A stretch of DNA of 64,000 nucleotides, from contig CM040423.1 of the NCBI GenBank assembly GCA_022702705.1, forward strand, positions 39,887,392-39,951,391. The letters are read 5' to 3'. Under the pieces are notes generated by a model, which was given only the letters and a program-made list of their open reading frames with translations, searched no databases and was not told the DNA's origin. This document shows, one piece after another, positions 37,557-48,915 of this stretch (its first letter is position 1; each line of letters opens with the position of its first letter). The position numbers were made by a program, and so were the translations under genes. This stretch comes from Papilionanthe hookeriana x Papilionanthe teres (taxonomy: Eukaryota > Streptophyta > Magnoliopsida > Asparagales > Orchidaceae).

Positions 37557-39693
37557 ATGGTGAGCAGCAAAGATTACACGCTGAGGATATGCCGGAAAGA
37601 AACAATCTCAGCCGCACTTCCATTGCAGGAGCATTGGCTCTCTCCCTCCAACCTCGACCTTCTTCTTCCTCCGTTGGACGTGGGAGTCTTCTTCATATAC
37701 ACGAAGCCCCCTTTAGAGAGCTCTTCTTCTACCTTCGCTTCTCTGGTCAACGTTCTGAAGGCCTCTCTTGCTAAGTCTTTGGTCACTTACTATCCGTTTG
37801 CCGGCGAGGTGGTGAGCAACGCAATGGGAGAGCCGGAGCTGCTTTGTAATAATCGCGGCGTGGAGTTCATTGAAGCATTTGCGGACATTGAAATTGCAGA
37901 GCTTGATTTTCATAACGCGGATCAGAGCTTTGAGGGGAAGCTTGTGCCGAACAAGAAGGGTGGCGTGCTTATCATTCAGGTACGTAGGTTGTGATTTTTG
38001 TTTTTTTATAGTTTTTGTCGTATATTTATTATTATTCTTTGGTTATAATATGATTTTTTATTGTTTTTATTTTATTTTTTTATTGTGAAAATATATATAT
38101 TTTTCATTTTGAATTTAGATATATATGAAAACGAAAAAATATTACATACAGAGTCTAGACGCAGCTCCAGACTCCAATAAAATCTTGCAGCGTGTATATG
38201 ATCGTGCACACTTAAAAGTGACGAATAGTCGTCAATAACACCACAATAAAACCGCGGTGTTATTATTTGTGTGGCCCTCCAAGCGGTGTTATTGGCGTTG
38301 TCCACAGGTGTAATTGCGGTGTTATTGTTGTGTGATTGAAGTTATTTTGCATGGGTTATCGCGGTGTTGTTTGTGTGGTCATCCAGACGGTATTATTGAT
38401 GCAGTTCACTGATATTATTGTGATGTTATCGTGGTATTATTCGAGTTGTTTTGCAAGGTTATTGAAGCAGAAACATGGTGTTATTTGTGTGGTCCTTCGG
38501 GCGGTGTTATTGGCGCTCTTCACTGGTGATATTGTGGTGTTATTGGAGTTGTTTTGCAATAACACGACAATAAACATTTTTTCAATATTTTTTAGATGAA
38601 CTCAGTGAGATACATGTGGAAAGATTTTTTTGAAGTCTGGACACAAAACTGCATTCAGATTCCGTATATAAGATTTTTTTTTTTTTTTTTTATGAATACG
38701 GGGACACGGTGCCCAATATCCTCTTTCATTTTCTAATATATTATCAACAATAATTAAGCCATCAAAATATATTGAGCCCTTCTAATTTTTTAGGCGACAG
38801 AGATGAAGTGTGGTGGAATGGTATTAGGCTGCACATTCGATCACCGCATAGCTGATGCCTACTCCTTCAACATGTTCCTCATCAGTTGGTCGGAGGTGGC
38901 TTCCGGCAAACAAATTTCAACCATCCCAACCTTTCGCCGCTCACTTCTCACCCCACAACGACCCCGTCACTGCGTCCAACCTTCACTCGACCGCTTCTAC
39001 GCCCTCATTTCTCAGCTCCCAATACCAACTAACTCACTAGATCACATAACTCGTATTTACTACATCACCGCCGCCAACATAGACCGCCTTCAAAAAATGG
39101 CAACGGAAGGCTGCCAGCGAAGGACGAAACTCGAGGCCTTTACAGCCTACTTGTGGAAATTAGTCGGGCGAGCAGCAGGAAGACGGGTGAGTCATATGGG
39201 GGTCATAGTAGATGGTCGGAAACGGCTAGGTTTATCAATGGATGGTTATTTCGGGAACGTATTGTCGATCCCTTATGAGTCGGGGGATGTGGGGAACAAG
39301 GATCTGAAGGAAATTGTTGAAATTGTGCATGGATTAATTGCTCCGGCGGCGAACGAAGAGCATTTTAGGGGATTGGTGGATTGGGTGGAGGTCCGGAGGC
39401 CGGAGGCGGCGGCGTCTAAGATTTATTTGGAGGAAGGGTGGTCGGTGGTGGTGTCGTCGGGGAGGGGTTTTCCGGTGAGGGAGGTGGAGTTTGGGTGGGG
39501 GAAGGCTTTGTTTGGATCGTACTATTTTCCATGGAAGGGGAATGCAGGGTATGTTATGCCGATGATGGGCGGGAGAGGAGATGGGGATTGGGTAATTTAT
39601 GCATCTTTGTCCCCGGAGATTGTGAAAATTATAGAAGATGATTCTAATGCATTTTTTGTGCCGCTTACTGCTGATTATTTGGGGATAAAATGA
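37557..39693 (+). CDS. BAHD acyltransferase copy 2 (complete, two exons)
   Basis: The only complete and unbroken BAHD gene here. Exon 1 is 37557-37979 (423 bp), the intron 37980-38793 (814 bp, GT-AG, phase 0) and exon 2 38794-39693, giving 440 residues, normal for the family. The HXXXD motif is HRIAD at residues 158-162, the general-base site between the two domains. The structural DFGWG motif appears as EFGWG at 373-377, with Asp replaced by Glu, followed by the typical NAGYVMPM. An in-frame ATG lies 41 codons upstream, but that stretch crosses the TATA and leader region shared with the other copies, so 37557 is preferred. Likely cytosolic; no signal peptide or membrane segment. Donor and acceptor substrates cannot be inferred. 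The intron carries a foldback element and a MITE follows the stop. Confidence 0.93.
38139..38674. mobile_element. Foldback/long-TIR MITE in the intron of BAHD copy 2
   Basis: The ends (about 38139-38205 and 38610-38674) are inverted repeats of each other, with a shared core around CCAATAAAATCTT near each inner end. The middle is built of imperfect repeats of a GCGGTGTTATT-like motif. It has no coding capacity. The same element occupies the intron of copy 3 (48581-54405), so the insertion predates the duplication. Confidence 0.65.
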
Positions 39694-39710
39694 TGCTAAA
39701 TTAATAAGAG

Positions 39711-39936
39711 AAATTTACATGCTTGCCGTGTAATTTGTATGTATTTGCATTTAACACCTAAAATTTGATATTTATGTTCATAATGATTTGTAAAAGGTGT
39801 ATCCTCTTTTATGAAGTTAATACTAATGGTGTTCTTATGTTATGTTAAAGTTTGAGGGTTATGTATGTAAAATATGAAAAGTTTAGGTGTTATATATGTA
39901 AACACAGGAGAATTGTGTGGTATGTATGTAAATGAT
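39711..39936. mobile_element. Long-TIR MITE just after BAHD copy 2
   Basis: Both arms are readable (TGTATGTATTTGCATTTAAC; GTGTGGTATGTATGTAAATG). It starts 18 bp past the stop codon, so it probably supplies the 3' UTR. A worn copy lies in the same place after BAHD copy 3. Confidence 0.65.
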
Positions 39937-40159
39937 CCAATTAATAAATCTTGTTATTTTATCTTTTGCTTACGGAACATATAATTATTTAATCTCTCTA
40001 TCTTGTATGTTTTAGTTTATTTACAGTATGATCTTTTATTATTATTATTATTATTAGTAAAGTTTACATATATATCGCTCATTTCTTATGTATTTATAAC
40101 ATGTCTAAGGTCTAAAAATTGTAAGAGCATCGAGCTGGAATTCCCAAGTGAGATAAGTC

Positions 40160-40945
40160 AATTCGTCAAAGTTTCAGAATTTTCGCAAATGAAACCGTTA
40201 AATTTCAAGTTTGTAATTTCATTGAAGTTTCATAATTCTCGCAAATAAAGCTGTCAAATTTCTGATTTTCTGTAAGTGAACTTGTTAAATGAATCTCAAT
40301 TATTAGGTTAGGTAGACCCGGTCTACAAAAGGAGGCCCCTTCTATTATAAATAGAAGGGGTGGCTTGTAGGGGAGGGTTGAGGGGAAAGGAACCAACGAG
40401 TGAGAACTAGGAGGAAGTAGAAAAGAAAGGGAGAGGCTTTAAGGATTGAGGGGAGAATCTTGGGGATCTAGGGTCGAGGTTATTCGAGAGAGAGATCGTG
40501 GCAAGATGGGAGCTCAGTGAGATCTTGGGTCAAGGTGAGTCGAGAGAGAGAGATCTTGAGCTTATTCCTCAACGGTGTAGAAGCCTTGTAATTCTTCTAT
40601 ATTATCTTAGTGGATTTGGTTGATTCCCTCCCGTGGATGTAGGTCCGAAGGACCGAACCACGTAAATCCTCTTGTTTGCTTGTGCTCTTGTGTTTGCATC
40701 TTCATTGTTGTGATTTGTGGTTTGTTCTCTTGCCAAGATTGAGGAAAGAAAGTGTTTTTTCCCACAATAGAACTCATTGAAGTTTCAGAATTCTCACAAA
40801 TGAAACCTCCAAATTTCATATTTTCAAAAAATCAACTCGTCAAATTTTCAGAATTGTAGCAAATGAAGCCGTCAAATTTCAGATTTTTTATAAGTAAACT
40901 CGTCGAAGTTTATAAATTCTCGCAAATGAAACCGTGAAATTTTAG
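40160..40945. repeat. ~60 bp tandem repeat array, interrupted
   Basis: About five units reading roughly AAGTTTCAGAATTCTCGCAA then ATGAAACCGTCAAATTTCA with a TATAAGTGAACTCGT end: two before and three after the solo LTR at 40283-40769. Non-coding. Confidence 0.65.
40283..40769 (+). mobile_element. Solo LTR with GAACT target duplication
   Basis: 487 bp, TGTTAAATG..CCCACAATA, flanked by GAACT (40278-40282 and 40770-40774). Contains TATAAATA (40346-40353), a GAGAGAG-rich leader and the GAACCACGTAAATCC motif usual near the 3' end of plant copia LTRs. The final CA is worn to TA. Confidence 0.75.
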
Positions 40946-41200
40946 ATTAAAAAAAAAAAAAATCAAGTTATTAAGAACATACCCTTATATTCATACTGTC
41001 CAATTCCACACACATTTACACGCCTAATACCCAAATTCCAAGTTCATAGCATCCCAATTCTTTCACAGCGCAATAAAAGAACTAAGAAAATAAGCTACAA
41101 ATGTAGGTTATGTATGAACTCAAACCTCAAGAAATGGATCCACGAAGTGCTTAGCGGAGTTCGGGCAACAGGACAGCAAGAAGATCAAGTGCAAGGAAAA

Positions 41201-41372
41201 AATATTGCATGTGGACTTCGTATGCATACGGAGGCTAGTGACAGGGCGTCACGTGACAAGTGGATCTCGCCACTTTTAACACTGGACAATTCCAGTGTAT
41301 GGTGGCGGGGCTCACTTGCCATGTGGCGCCCTGCCACCAGCCTCTGCACCTACGGAGTCCGCATGCAATATT
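41201..41372. repeat. Long near-perfect hairpin, arms ~72 bp
   Basis: Arms 41201-41273 and 41302-41372 are inverted copies with scattered mismatches (AATATTGCATGTGGACTTCG pairs with CGGAGTCCGCATGCAATATT). The loop holds a small ACTGGA..TCCAGT palindrome. Much more GC-rich than its surroundings. It could be a foldback transposon or a young small-RNA precursor. Confidence 0.6.
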
Positions 41373-41645
41373 TGTTTGACAGTTTGTGAATACCAAAGTG
41401 AATGCAGGCCTTTATAGCCGACGGGGAGTAGAAACTTACCGCGACGGGGGTACTGGTGATAGGGCAGGTGGCGACGGGGGTAGTGGCGACAGGGCCGCTT
41501 TAGCCCGGGGCTAGAGCAGAAAGCGGGGACCTCGGGCCGAAGATGGCGAAGAGGTTGAAGAGCCCGGGAAGGGCTTAAAAATTTAAGTGTAAGACGTATG
41601 CAGCGTAAGTAACAGATTATGGTAAAAGACGTTATTCACAGGGTA

Positions 41646-41782
41646 CTAGGGATATTTTCGTGTTATGCCTCCCGTAACTTTCCCATAACCTACATTCAAC
41701 CTTTAAATATATGAAAAACACGGAACTTATTTGTAAGTTACAGGGAGATTACAGGGGTATAACACTGAAATACCAAATGTCC
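41646..41782. mobile_element. MITE with GGGATATTTTCGTGTTAT ends
   Basis: About 137 bp. The left arm GATATTTTCGTGTTATGCC pairs with a degenerate inverse around 41755-41780 (GGTATAACACTGAAATACC); arms of about 40 bp. Confidence 0.5.
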
Positions 41783-42383
41783 TTTGAATAATCTCTCTAT
41801 AACTTTCTGACGCACGCACGCATATTTTTTCTTCCTAATACATGTGGGGGAGTTCATTTCTTTTTCTTTTTTCCTTTTTTTTAGATTTATTATATTACTA
41901 TTGATTTTTAATATTTAAAAGCTTTAGGTGTACATGGAGTCATAGTGAAACGGATGTTCTCTCAAAGTTAAATTGACATTTTGGAAGCACTCGTCCGGTC
42001 TGTTTCATCTTATGGAGTTGTTCGGACAAGTTCACAGGCGATCGAGTCAATTTTGAGTTCGATACGTGTCAGGGCGGCGAACGACGTATTTTGGTCCAAC
42101 CGAAGCCGGTTAACTAGCCAAATGTTAACCAATACTCGCCTAAGAAACAACCAAAGTCAATCAGACTGATCTCGGTAATAAGTCGCTCGTCAAAAGTTTA
42201 AGGGTTCCCTTATGACTTTTCTACTCCTCATAGGAACTCAACTTAGAGTTTCGATGTGTTGGTTTTAATCAACTTAACTAAACGTTGAACATTTGAAACC
42301 ATCAATACGAGACTACAATGAGTCAATAAATGACTCGAATCTCTAAATATTGTGGGTCACAGTACTAACTAAAAAATGAGGTT

Positions 42384-42387
<4 letters not shown>

Positions 42388-42419
<32 letters not shown>
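42388..42419. repeat. (TA)n microsatellite
   Basis: Short pure TA run. Confidence 0.9.
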
Positions 42420-42425
<6 letters not shown>

Positions 42426-42929
42426 AATTAAGTGAATAACATATTTGTTTAAGAGAATGATCCTTTTGATTTTTATTATTTATTTTTTTCATCTACATCT
42501 GCATAATTAAGTCTCATTGGTTCTTACAATAAAATAGTAAAGTGCAAAATAATCCTCATGTATTTATATGGGGCAGTCTTAGTCCTGTCGAATTAGTCCC
42601 AAAGACTCTTTTATTTTTTTTATTGAAATAGTCCCCATGAATTATTAGTATTGCTCAATTTTAAAATAGTACTAAATATTTCAACATTTCTATAAACTCT
42701 GGGACTAAAATTTTTTCGTCTAAATAGTTGGAGACTATTTTGATAATTCACTTTACAATAAAATCAACGAATTTGATTATTATTTTACACATCTAACTCT
42801 TTGAACTTTAATTTTTATACGTCATATTACATAAACTTAAAATTTGTCATTTAATTCTAAAAAAATTAAAATGATGATATTTTTTTGAGATATGAACAAT
42901 TTGAGTGAAATAAACATATAAAATAGAGT

Positions 42930-43250
42930 TTACGTGTTAAAAATGCTGAGTGCCAAAAAAATTCACGATGATAGAGCGGTGAATTATTATCACGGCGTTA
43001 TACAAAAATTCATCACATTTACAAGTAAGAAAGTATAGCTGATCGAGATATCATAGTTTTTAGAAGGAAATAAATCACGGGACTTAGCAGAGTCGAAGAA
43101 ATAAACTATATGAGTGTAAGTCGATGAGTAGATATTTCTCTCACGACACGAAGAATGGAGTTACAACCTTAAATTGAAAAACTATATTTACCTCTATATA
43201 GTGAATAAAATATATGTGTTAGAAATTCGGCGACATACATTAGATATAAG
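42930..43250 (-). mobile_element. Worn LTR fragment, TGATACGCC family
   Basis: The left part (AAATTCACGATGATAGAGCG, AATTATTATCACGGCG) resembles the reversed 3' end of the LTR family at 36078 and 59955. The rest is too decayed to bound. Confidence 0.3.
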
Positions 43251-43291
43251 ATAAACTTTTAATCTTAAAATAATATATATAAAGATTTTAA

Positions 43292-43296
<5 letters not shown>

Positions 43297-43353
<57 letters not shown>
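43297..43353. repeat. (TA)n microsatellite
   Basis: Pure TA run. Confidence 0.95.
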
Positions 43354-43357
<4 letters not shown>

Positions 43358-43479
43358 AATTTAAGATAAATTTAATCTTAAATAATGTTAGCAGTAAAGT
43401 TTTGAACATATTTTTTGTTGTAAGATTCAAATTTGATGTAAAACAATAAATTTTTTTTATCAATTTATCAATTTATCTA

Positions 43480-43672
43480 ACTCTGGAATTTTATTTTTTT
43501 CATTTATATCATTCAAAATTTTCCCATCACATCAAAAATATCTCTATTTTATCTATTTTAATGTAGAATATACATTTTCAGGAACCAAGCGGTATATTTG
43601 TAAAACTTGAGGTTTAGTTGTTAGGTTATGCAAATACATAAGAATTAAGTGGTATGCATGTAAATCTTCCTT
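43480..43672. mobile_element. Long-TIR MITE family copy
   Basis: CCCATCACATCAAAAATATC centre; right arm TAGGTTATGCAAATACATAA then GTGGTATGCATGTAAATC. The left arm is eroded. Confidence 0.5.
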
Positions 43673-43795
43673 AAAAATAATTAGCTTCTTTATAATATAA
43701 TAAAAAAAATTAAATTCTGGTATGAATATAATGGAAAATTTGATTCTTCTCTTACATATACAAATCCTTTAAAAATAAAATGATAAATTTTAAAA

Positions 43796-43968
43796 TTATT
43801 TATATGAAATGTACCATACAAATTTAAAGTATTTACATATCTCACACCTATACTTTCATAGTATACCCGTAACACCTAATTTTTAATATTACATAGTACA
43901 AATAGTATATTGTAAAACCGAAGTACATTTTTTCATATTTATATATGCACCAAAGTGTTATATAAATA
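43796..43968. mobile_element. Long-TIR MITE family copy, degenerate
   Basis: Left arm TATTTACATATCTCACACCT; weak centre; ends near the solo LTR at 43976. Confidence 0.4.
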
Positions 43969-44400
43969 GGGCATTTGTTTTGAAAATTCAGGGCGAACAA
44001 ATGCAATCCAGAATAAGAACACTGAGATTTAACGAGGTTCGGTAAAAATTTGCCTAAGTCCTCTGGAGCGAGCGGCGGTTTCACTATTTCAGAGGAGTTC
44101 CACATTTGGTTCAGACATACCCATAGGATTACACATCTATTTATAGATAAAATACACACAGATAAATTACTAATTCGCCCTCACTCCCTCCAACTCGCTA
44201 AATATGAAGAGACACACCTCTTCACCAAGAAAACTCAAACTACCGGTATATGAGCTACATACCTAACAACATTTACATACATAACATAAAATTCTTATAT
44301 ATTTATATATTCCGCATCTAAAATTTTATATATACACTCATGATTTCAAATCTGTATTATCACATAAAATTAATATTATTATTACTTTTTATAAGTGAAA
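43969..44400. mobile_element. Long-TIR MITE with a solo LTR in its first bases
   Basis: The terminal GGGCATT at 43969-43975 continues after the LTR as ACATTTACATACATAACATA (from 44269), which restores the family end. The remainder to about 44400 is the left arm and centre. Confidence 0.55.
43976..44268 (-). mobile_element. Small solo LTR inside a MITE end
   Basis: 293 bp, TGTTTTGAAAATTC..ACATACCTAACA, flanked by GCATT and ACATT. Minus-strand TATA box TCTATAAATAG near 44138-44128 and the GAACCTCGTTAAATC motif near the opposite end. Confidence 0.65.
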
Positions 44401-44464
44401 TATGAGAAAAAATTATTGTTTAGTACATTTTCATGGGTAGATTTAAAGCAAGGAAGTGTTATAT

Positions 44465-44650
44465 AATTAAGATGCATTTATGTAAATGTCACACAATTCT
44501 TATTTACATATTTCACAACTAAACTTTCGTATCTATACACATAACTTTCAAATCTTTAATATCACATCAAAAAGAAGTAATACTATTATTATTTTTTAAA
44601 CGTAAAATATATTTTTTCATGCATAAATTTATAATATAATTGGACAAGGT
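44465..44650. mobile_element. Long-TIR MITE family copy
   Basis: GCATTTATGTAAATGTCACA then CAATTCTTATTTACATATTT, TATCACATCAAAAAGAAGTA centre, TTTTTTCATGCATAAATTT. The right arm is shortened next to the LINE insertion site. Confidence 0.5.
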
Positions 44651-44675
44651 TCTATGTGTAATTAATTCTTTCTAT

Positions 44676-47340
44676 TTTTTTTTAATTAAAGAACACTTAT
44701 GGCTCTAATTTTATTGCTAAAAATAAAAATTACAAAACGGGAAAAATGTCCCTAAACACACGCACCCTACAAAATCCAAAAAAGAAAATAAAACATGGTC
44801 CTTTTTCCAAAAAAAAAAAAATAAATAACTCAACACGATACGACACGACTCACTAACAAGACGACATAAAAAACTAACAATCCAAAGAAACTAAAGTATA
44901 TAAGTAATCAGGTAAACAGTTCGAAACAACAGGCTTCCTTAGGTGCGATCCAAGTTTAGCAATCTAATCAGCCACCTGATTTCCATCCTTTTTAGTATAA
45001 TTCCAAACAATATTAAGCCCATAAACAATTGATTTAATTCTTTTAACCTGCAATAAAATACTTTAGTGACAACTAAAATTAGATTTACAAACATTCCAAA
45101 GATATAAAGAGTCCATTTCCATAATGATATTAAGCCATCCAATTTTTTTTGCAAAATGGAGCGCAAAAATGATAGCTTCGACCTCTGCTACTAAAAGAGA
45201 TAAACCCAAAAGAGGAGCAGCAAACCAATATAACACAATACCGTTCCAATCTCTGCAAATTCCACTAATCCCAGCAACAGAAGACTTCCAAGAACCATCA
45301 GAATTGATTTTGATAAAAGGAGCAGACAGTTTAAACCAAACTACTTTATTGAAGCTTCTATTCAAATTTTGTAACTTAATATTAAGATTATTAGCAATAG
45401 AAATGATGCAATTATTGCTATTAAGCTTAATATCAATAACAGTTAAACATTTACAAATATAAGAAAAAATTTGGCAAATGACCTCCTTAGTGTTAACAGC
45501 AGTACCGTTAAATTTGACCTTATTACGTGATATCCAAATAAACCAAACAACAATAGAATGAATAGTATTTAAAAAATGATGCCCTCTAATGTTCCAATCT
45601 TTAAAGATATCCATAACCGAATTATAACCTGAAAAAGAATCAGGTCTACCACACAAAGAAAATATACTATTCCAAATATCAAAAGAAAACCTGCAATTAC
45701 CAAATATATGCATAATAGACTCTTCACTATTCTTACATAAAAAGCATTTAGAGAAAAGTCTAAGACCTTTGAGCTGAAGAATATCATCCATTAGAATGCA
45801 ATTGTGAAAAGGTCTCCAATTAAAGAAAGAAATAGAAGGTTTAAGCCACTTATTTCAGATTCAGGAAAGATCAAGACCCGGGGGAAACAACTCCAAAGAG
45901 GCAAAAGTTTTAGTAATAGAATCCCCCATCTTTCCTTTAATTTTAGGAATATCTTTTTTAGAAGTATTAATAGGTACACTACAAATAAATAAAGCATCCT
46001 GATAATGAACTATACTACTCAGCTGGGCTATATTCCAAGAGGACTGAACCCACAGATCTTTAACCAAAATATTGATATCATGAGGCCCACCATAGAAATT
46101 AGCAAGAGGACCATTAGTGGTACAGTCATCATACCAAAATGAGACATCACCCTCGCCAATATCCCAACAAATTAAATTTTCAACGTGAGTAGAAAATTTC
46201 AATATTTCTTTCCAAACATAAGAGTGAAATTTAGAAGGAGTAATAGCCAAACGATGAGAATTGCCACAATATTTAGCATTAAAAAGAGAAGCCCATATAA
46301 AATTATTTTGTCTGAAATGAAGCCAGAGCTCCATAAAATTTTAATTAATAGAATTATAAAGCTTACGAAAACCCAATCCACCACAGGTGGTGGGTTTACA
46401 AACCTTATCCCAACTTTTCCAATGTAAACTCTTCTTGTCACAACCATCCCACAAAAAACTATTAAATATAGTCTCCTATTTCTTAATAACAATAAGAGGC
46501 ATATTCATAACCTGTAAAATATACAGGGGTAAAGAAGTAAGAATACTTTTAAGAAGAGTAATACGCCCACCAAAAGAAAGAAATTTATTTTCCCAAGAGT
46601 GAAGTTTCCCTCTAATCTTATCCAACAAATCAGCAAAAAGAACAGTTCTTTTAGCTTTCTTATCAAGAATAAAACCAAGATATTTAATAGGTAAATCAGC
46701 CTTATGACAGTGAGTAAAATCAGTTATCCAATGAATTTTAGCATTGGATACAAATTTAGAGCAATAAAAAAAACATTTAGAAGTATTAAAACGTAAACCA
46801 GATGCTTTTTGAAGATGCAAAATGAGTTGCCGGATTTTCTTTATGGACCTTTTATTCAAATTAGTAAAAAGAATGAGGTCATCAACAAAGCTTATTCAAA
46901 TATCTAGAAAAATAATCAAAGACAATAATTAAGAGATAAGGAGAAAGATGATCTCCTTGCTTAATACCTTTAGTAGCCATAAAATGCCCATGAGAATTAC
47001 CATTAATAACAGAGGAGTAATAATTGTTATTAAGAATTCTGTAAATAAGATTACAAAAATTATCATTAAAGCCATGTGCTTTCAAAACTTCCATTAAAAA
47101 CTCTCACATAATAGAATCAAAGACTTTTTTAATATCCAGTTTGAAAATAACATTACCATCTCTTTTACTTTTATCCAGATCTAACAACAGCTCTTGAACA
47201 GTAAGGGCATTGTCCCCAATATATCTTCCCTTAAAGAAAACAGTTTGATTAAGAGTAATGACCTTGTCTAAAATAGGCTGAATTCTATCAATCATAATTT
47301 TAGAAATAATCTTAGAGACCGCAATATTAATGACCTTGTT
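44676..47340 (-). mobile_element. 5'-truncated L1-type LINE with 15 bp target duplication
   Basis: 2.67 kb insertion with an A-tail on the minus strand (plus-strand T run at 44676) and ATTAATTCTTTCTAT repeated exactly at 44661-44675 and 47341-47355. The 5' end is cut inside the reverse transcriptase. The 3' end GCAATAAAATTAGAGC is like that of the LINE fragment at 55.6-56.1 kb. Confidence 0.92.
44939..47330 (-). pseudogene. L1 LINE ORF2 remnant: RT, zf-RVT, RNase H
   Basis: Reading down the minus strand: RT block with KLDIKKVFDSI (47295-47104), GIKQGDHLSPYLL (47094-46882), FVDDLILFTN catalytic segment around 46890-46860, an L1-type connection (GLRFNTSKCFFYCSKF, YLGF; 46859-46476), WKEILKF (about 46190), a zf-RVT motif C.LCKNSEESIMHIFGNC (about 45740) and a C-terminal RNase H domain (INSDGSWK, MEMDSLYLWN; 45500-45060). 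Frameshifts and stops near 47103, 46870, 46330, 45860 and 45790 break it. Plant L1 elements commonly carry this terminal RNase H. Confidence 0.88.
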
Positions 47341-47419
47341 ATTAATTCTTTCTATAAATTATAAGAGCATTGAAAAAATAATGATGCGTAACTATTTATT
47401 TAGATCATTTTTTAAAAAA

Positions 47420-47628
47420 GGCATTTACAAACATACAACATAAATTTTATGTATTTGCATATTCATTTTTTAACAACTAAATATTCGTATTTACATGCAG
47501 GACATTTAAAATATTTTAAATGCCACATTAAAAATGAACTACATATTTTCAAGCATAGACTCAAAGTACTACTGAAGTGTAACAGATGTACACATTTAAT
47601 GTATAAGAATTATGTGCTATGTATATAT
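47420..47628. mobile_element. Long-TIR MITE family copy
   Basis: GGCATTTACAAACATACAAC and TTTTATGTATTTGCATATTC at the left; AATGTATAAGAATTATGTGC at the right. A further half-copy follows to about 47672. Confidence 0.5.
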
Positions 47629-47797
47629 TATAACATAATTTTTATATATTTATATATCTCACATCTAAACATATTTAATAAATAATTTCTCAAGATTCAT
47701 ATTACATTCATCTCAACAAACTCTATCACCTATCTTCTAACCCAAATATTATTATTAATTCAATAAAAAATATTCAAAATGCAGCAAATAGAAGTAA

Positions 47798-47805
47798 TAT
47801 AAATA
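47798..47805 (+). promoter_or_regulatory. TATA box of BAHD copy 3
   Basis: TATAAATA, 91 bp before the ATG. Upstream sequence back to about 47690 matches the corresponding flank of copy 1 (about 3700-3800, minus strand). Confidence 0.65.
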
Positions 47806-48337
47806 GCCCCCAACCCCCTGAACCCATTCCCTCACATCCACAAACAACACTATCAAATTAAATCAACAAAAAAAGAGTGGGGAAAAAAATGGCAAGCAGC
47901 AAAGATTACACGGTGAGAATTTGCCGGAAAGAAATAATCTCAGCCGCACTTCCATTTCAAGAGCATTGGCTCTCCCTCTCCAACCTCGACCTTCTTATTC
48001 CTCCGGTGGACGTCGGAGCATTCTTCATATACGCGAAGCCCCCATTAGAGAGCTCCTATTCTACCTTCGCTTCTCTGGTCAACAATCTGAAGACCTCTCT
48101 TGCTATGTCTTTGGTCACTTACTATCCGTTTGCCGGCGAGGTGGTGAGCAATTCAATGGGAGAGCCGGAGTTGCTCTGTAATAATCGCGGTGTGGAGTTC
48201 ATTGAAGCGTTTGCGGATGTTGAAATTGCAGAGCTTGATTTTCATAACGCGGATCAGAGCTTTGAGGGGAAACTTCTGCCCAACAAGAAGGGCGGAGTGC
48301 TCACTGTTCAGGTACGTAGGTGGTGATTTTATATTTA

Positions 48338-48372
48338 TACATACATACATACATACATACATACATACATAG

Positions 48373-48448
<76 letters not shown>
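48338..48448. repeat. (CATA)n then (TA)n in the intron of BAHD copy 3
   Basis: CATA units to 48371 then TA to 48448, beginning 27 bp past the splice donor. Confidence 0.95.
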
Positions 48449-48450
<2 letters not shown>

Positions 48451-48915
48451 TTTTGTCGTATATATATTATTTTTCTTTGGTTATAATATGTAATTTTATT
48501 AATTTTTGAAATTTTTATGATGAAAACAAAAAGATATGTTTTTTTTTCATTTAAAATTTATATGTATATGAATACGAATAAATCTTACATACAGAGTCCG
48601 GAAGCAGTTCTTTGTCCGGGCTCCAATAAAATCTTGTCACGTGTACATGACCAGACCCACCTAAAAAATGACGAAAAGATGCCAATAACGCCCAATAACT
48701 TTACGGTGTTATTTGTGTGGTCTTCCGGGTGGTGTTACTAACATCGTTCACAGTTATTGTGAAGTCATGGGAGTTGTTTTGCATGGGTAATTGCGGTGTT
48801 ACCGCGGTGTTTTTGGCGATGATCACTGTGGTGTTATACGAGTTGTTTTGAGGGGTTATTGAAGCAAAAACGTGGTGTTATTTGTGTGTTCCTCTGGGCA
48901 GAGATACTGGCGTTG

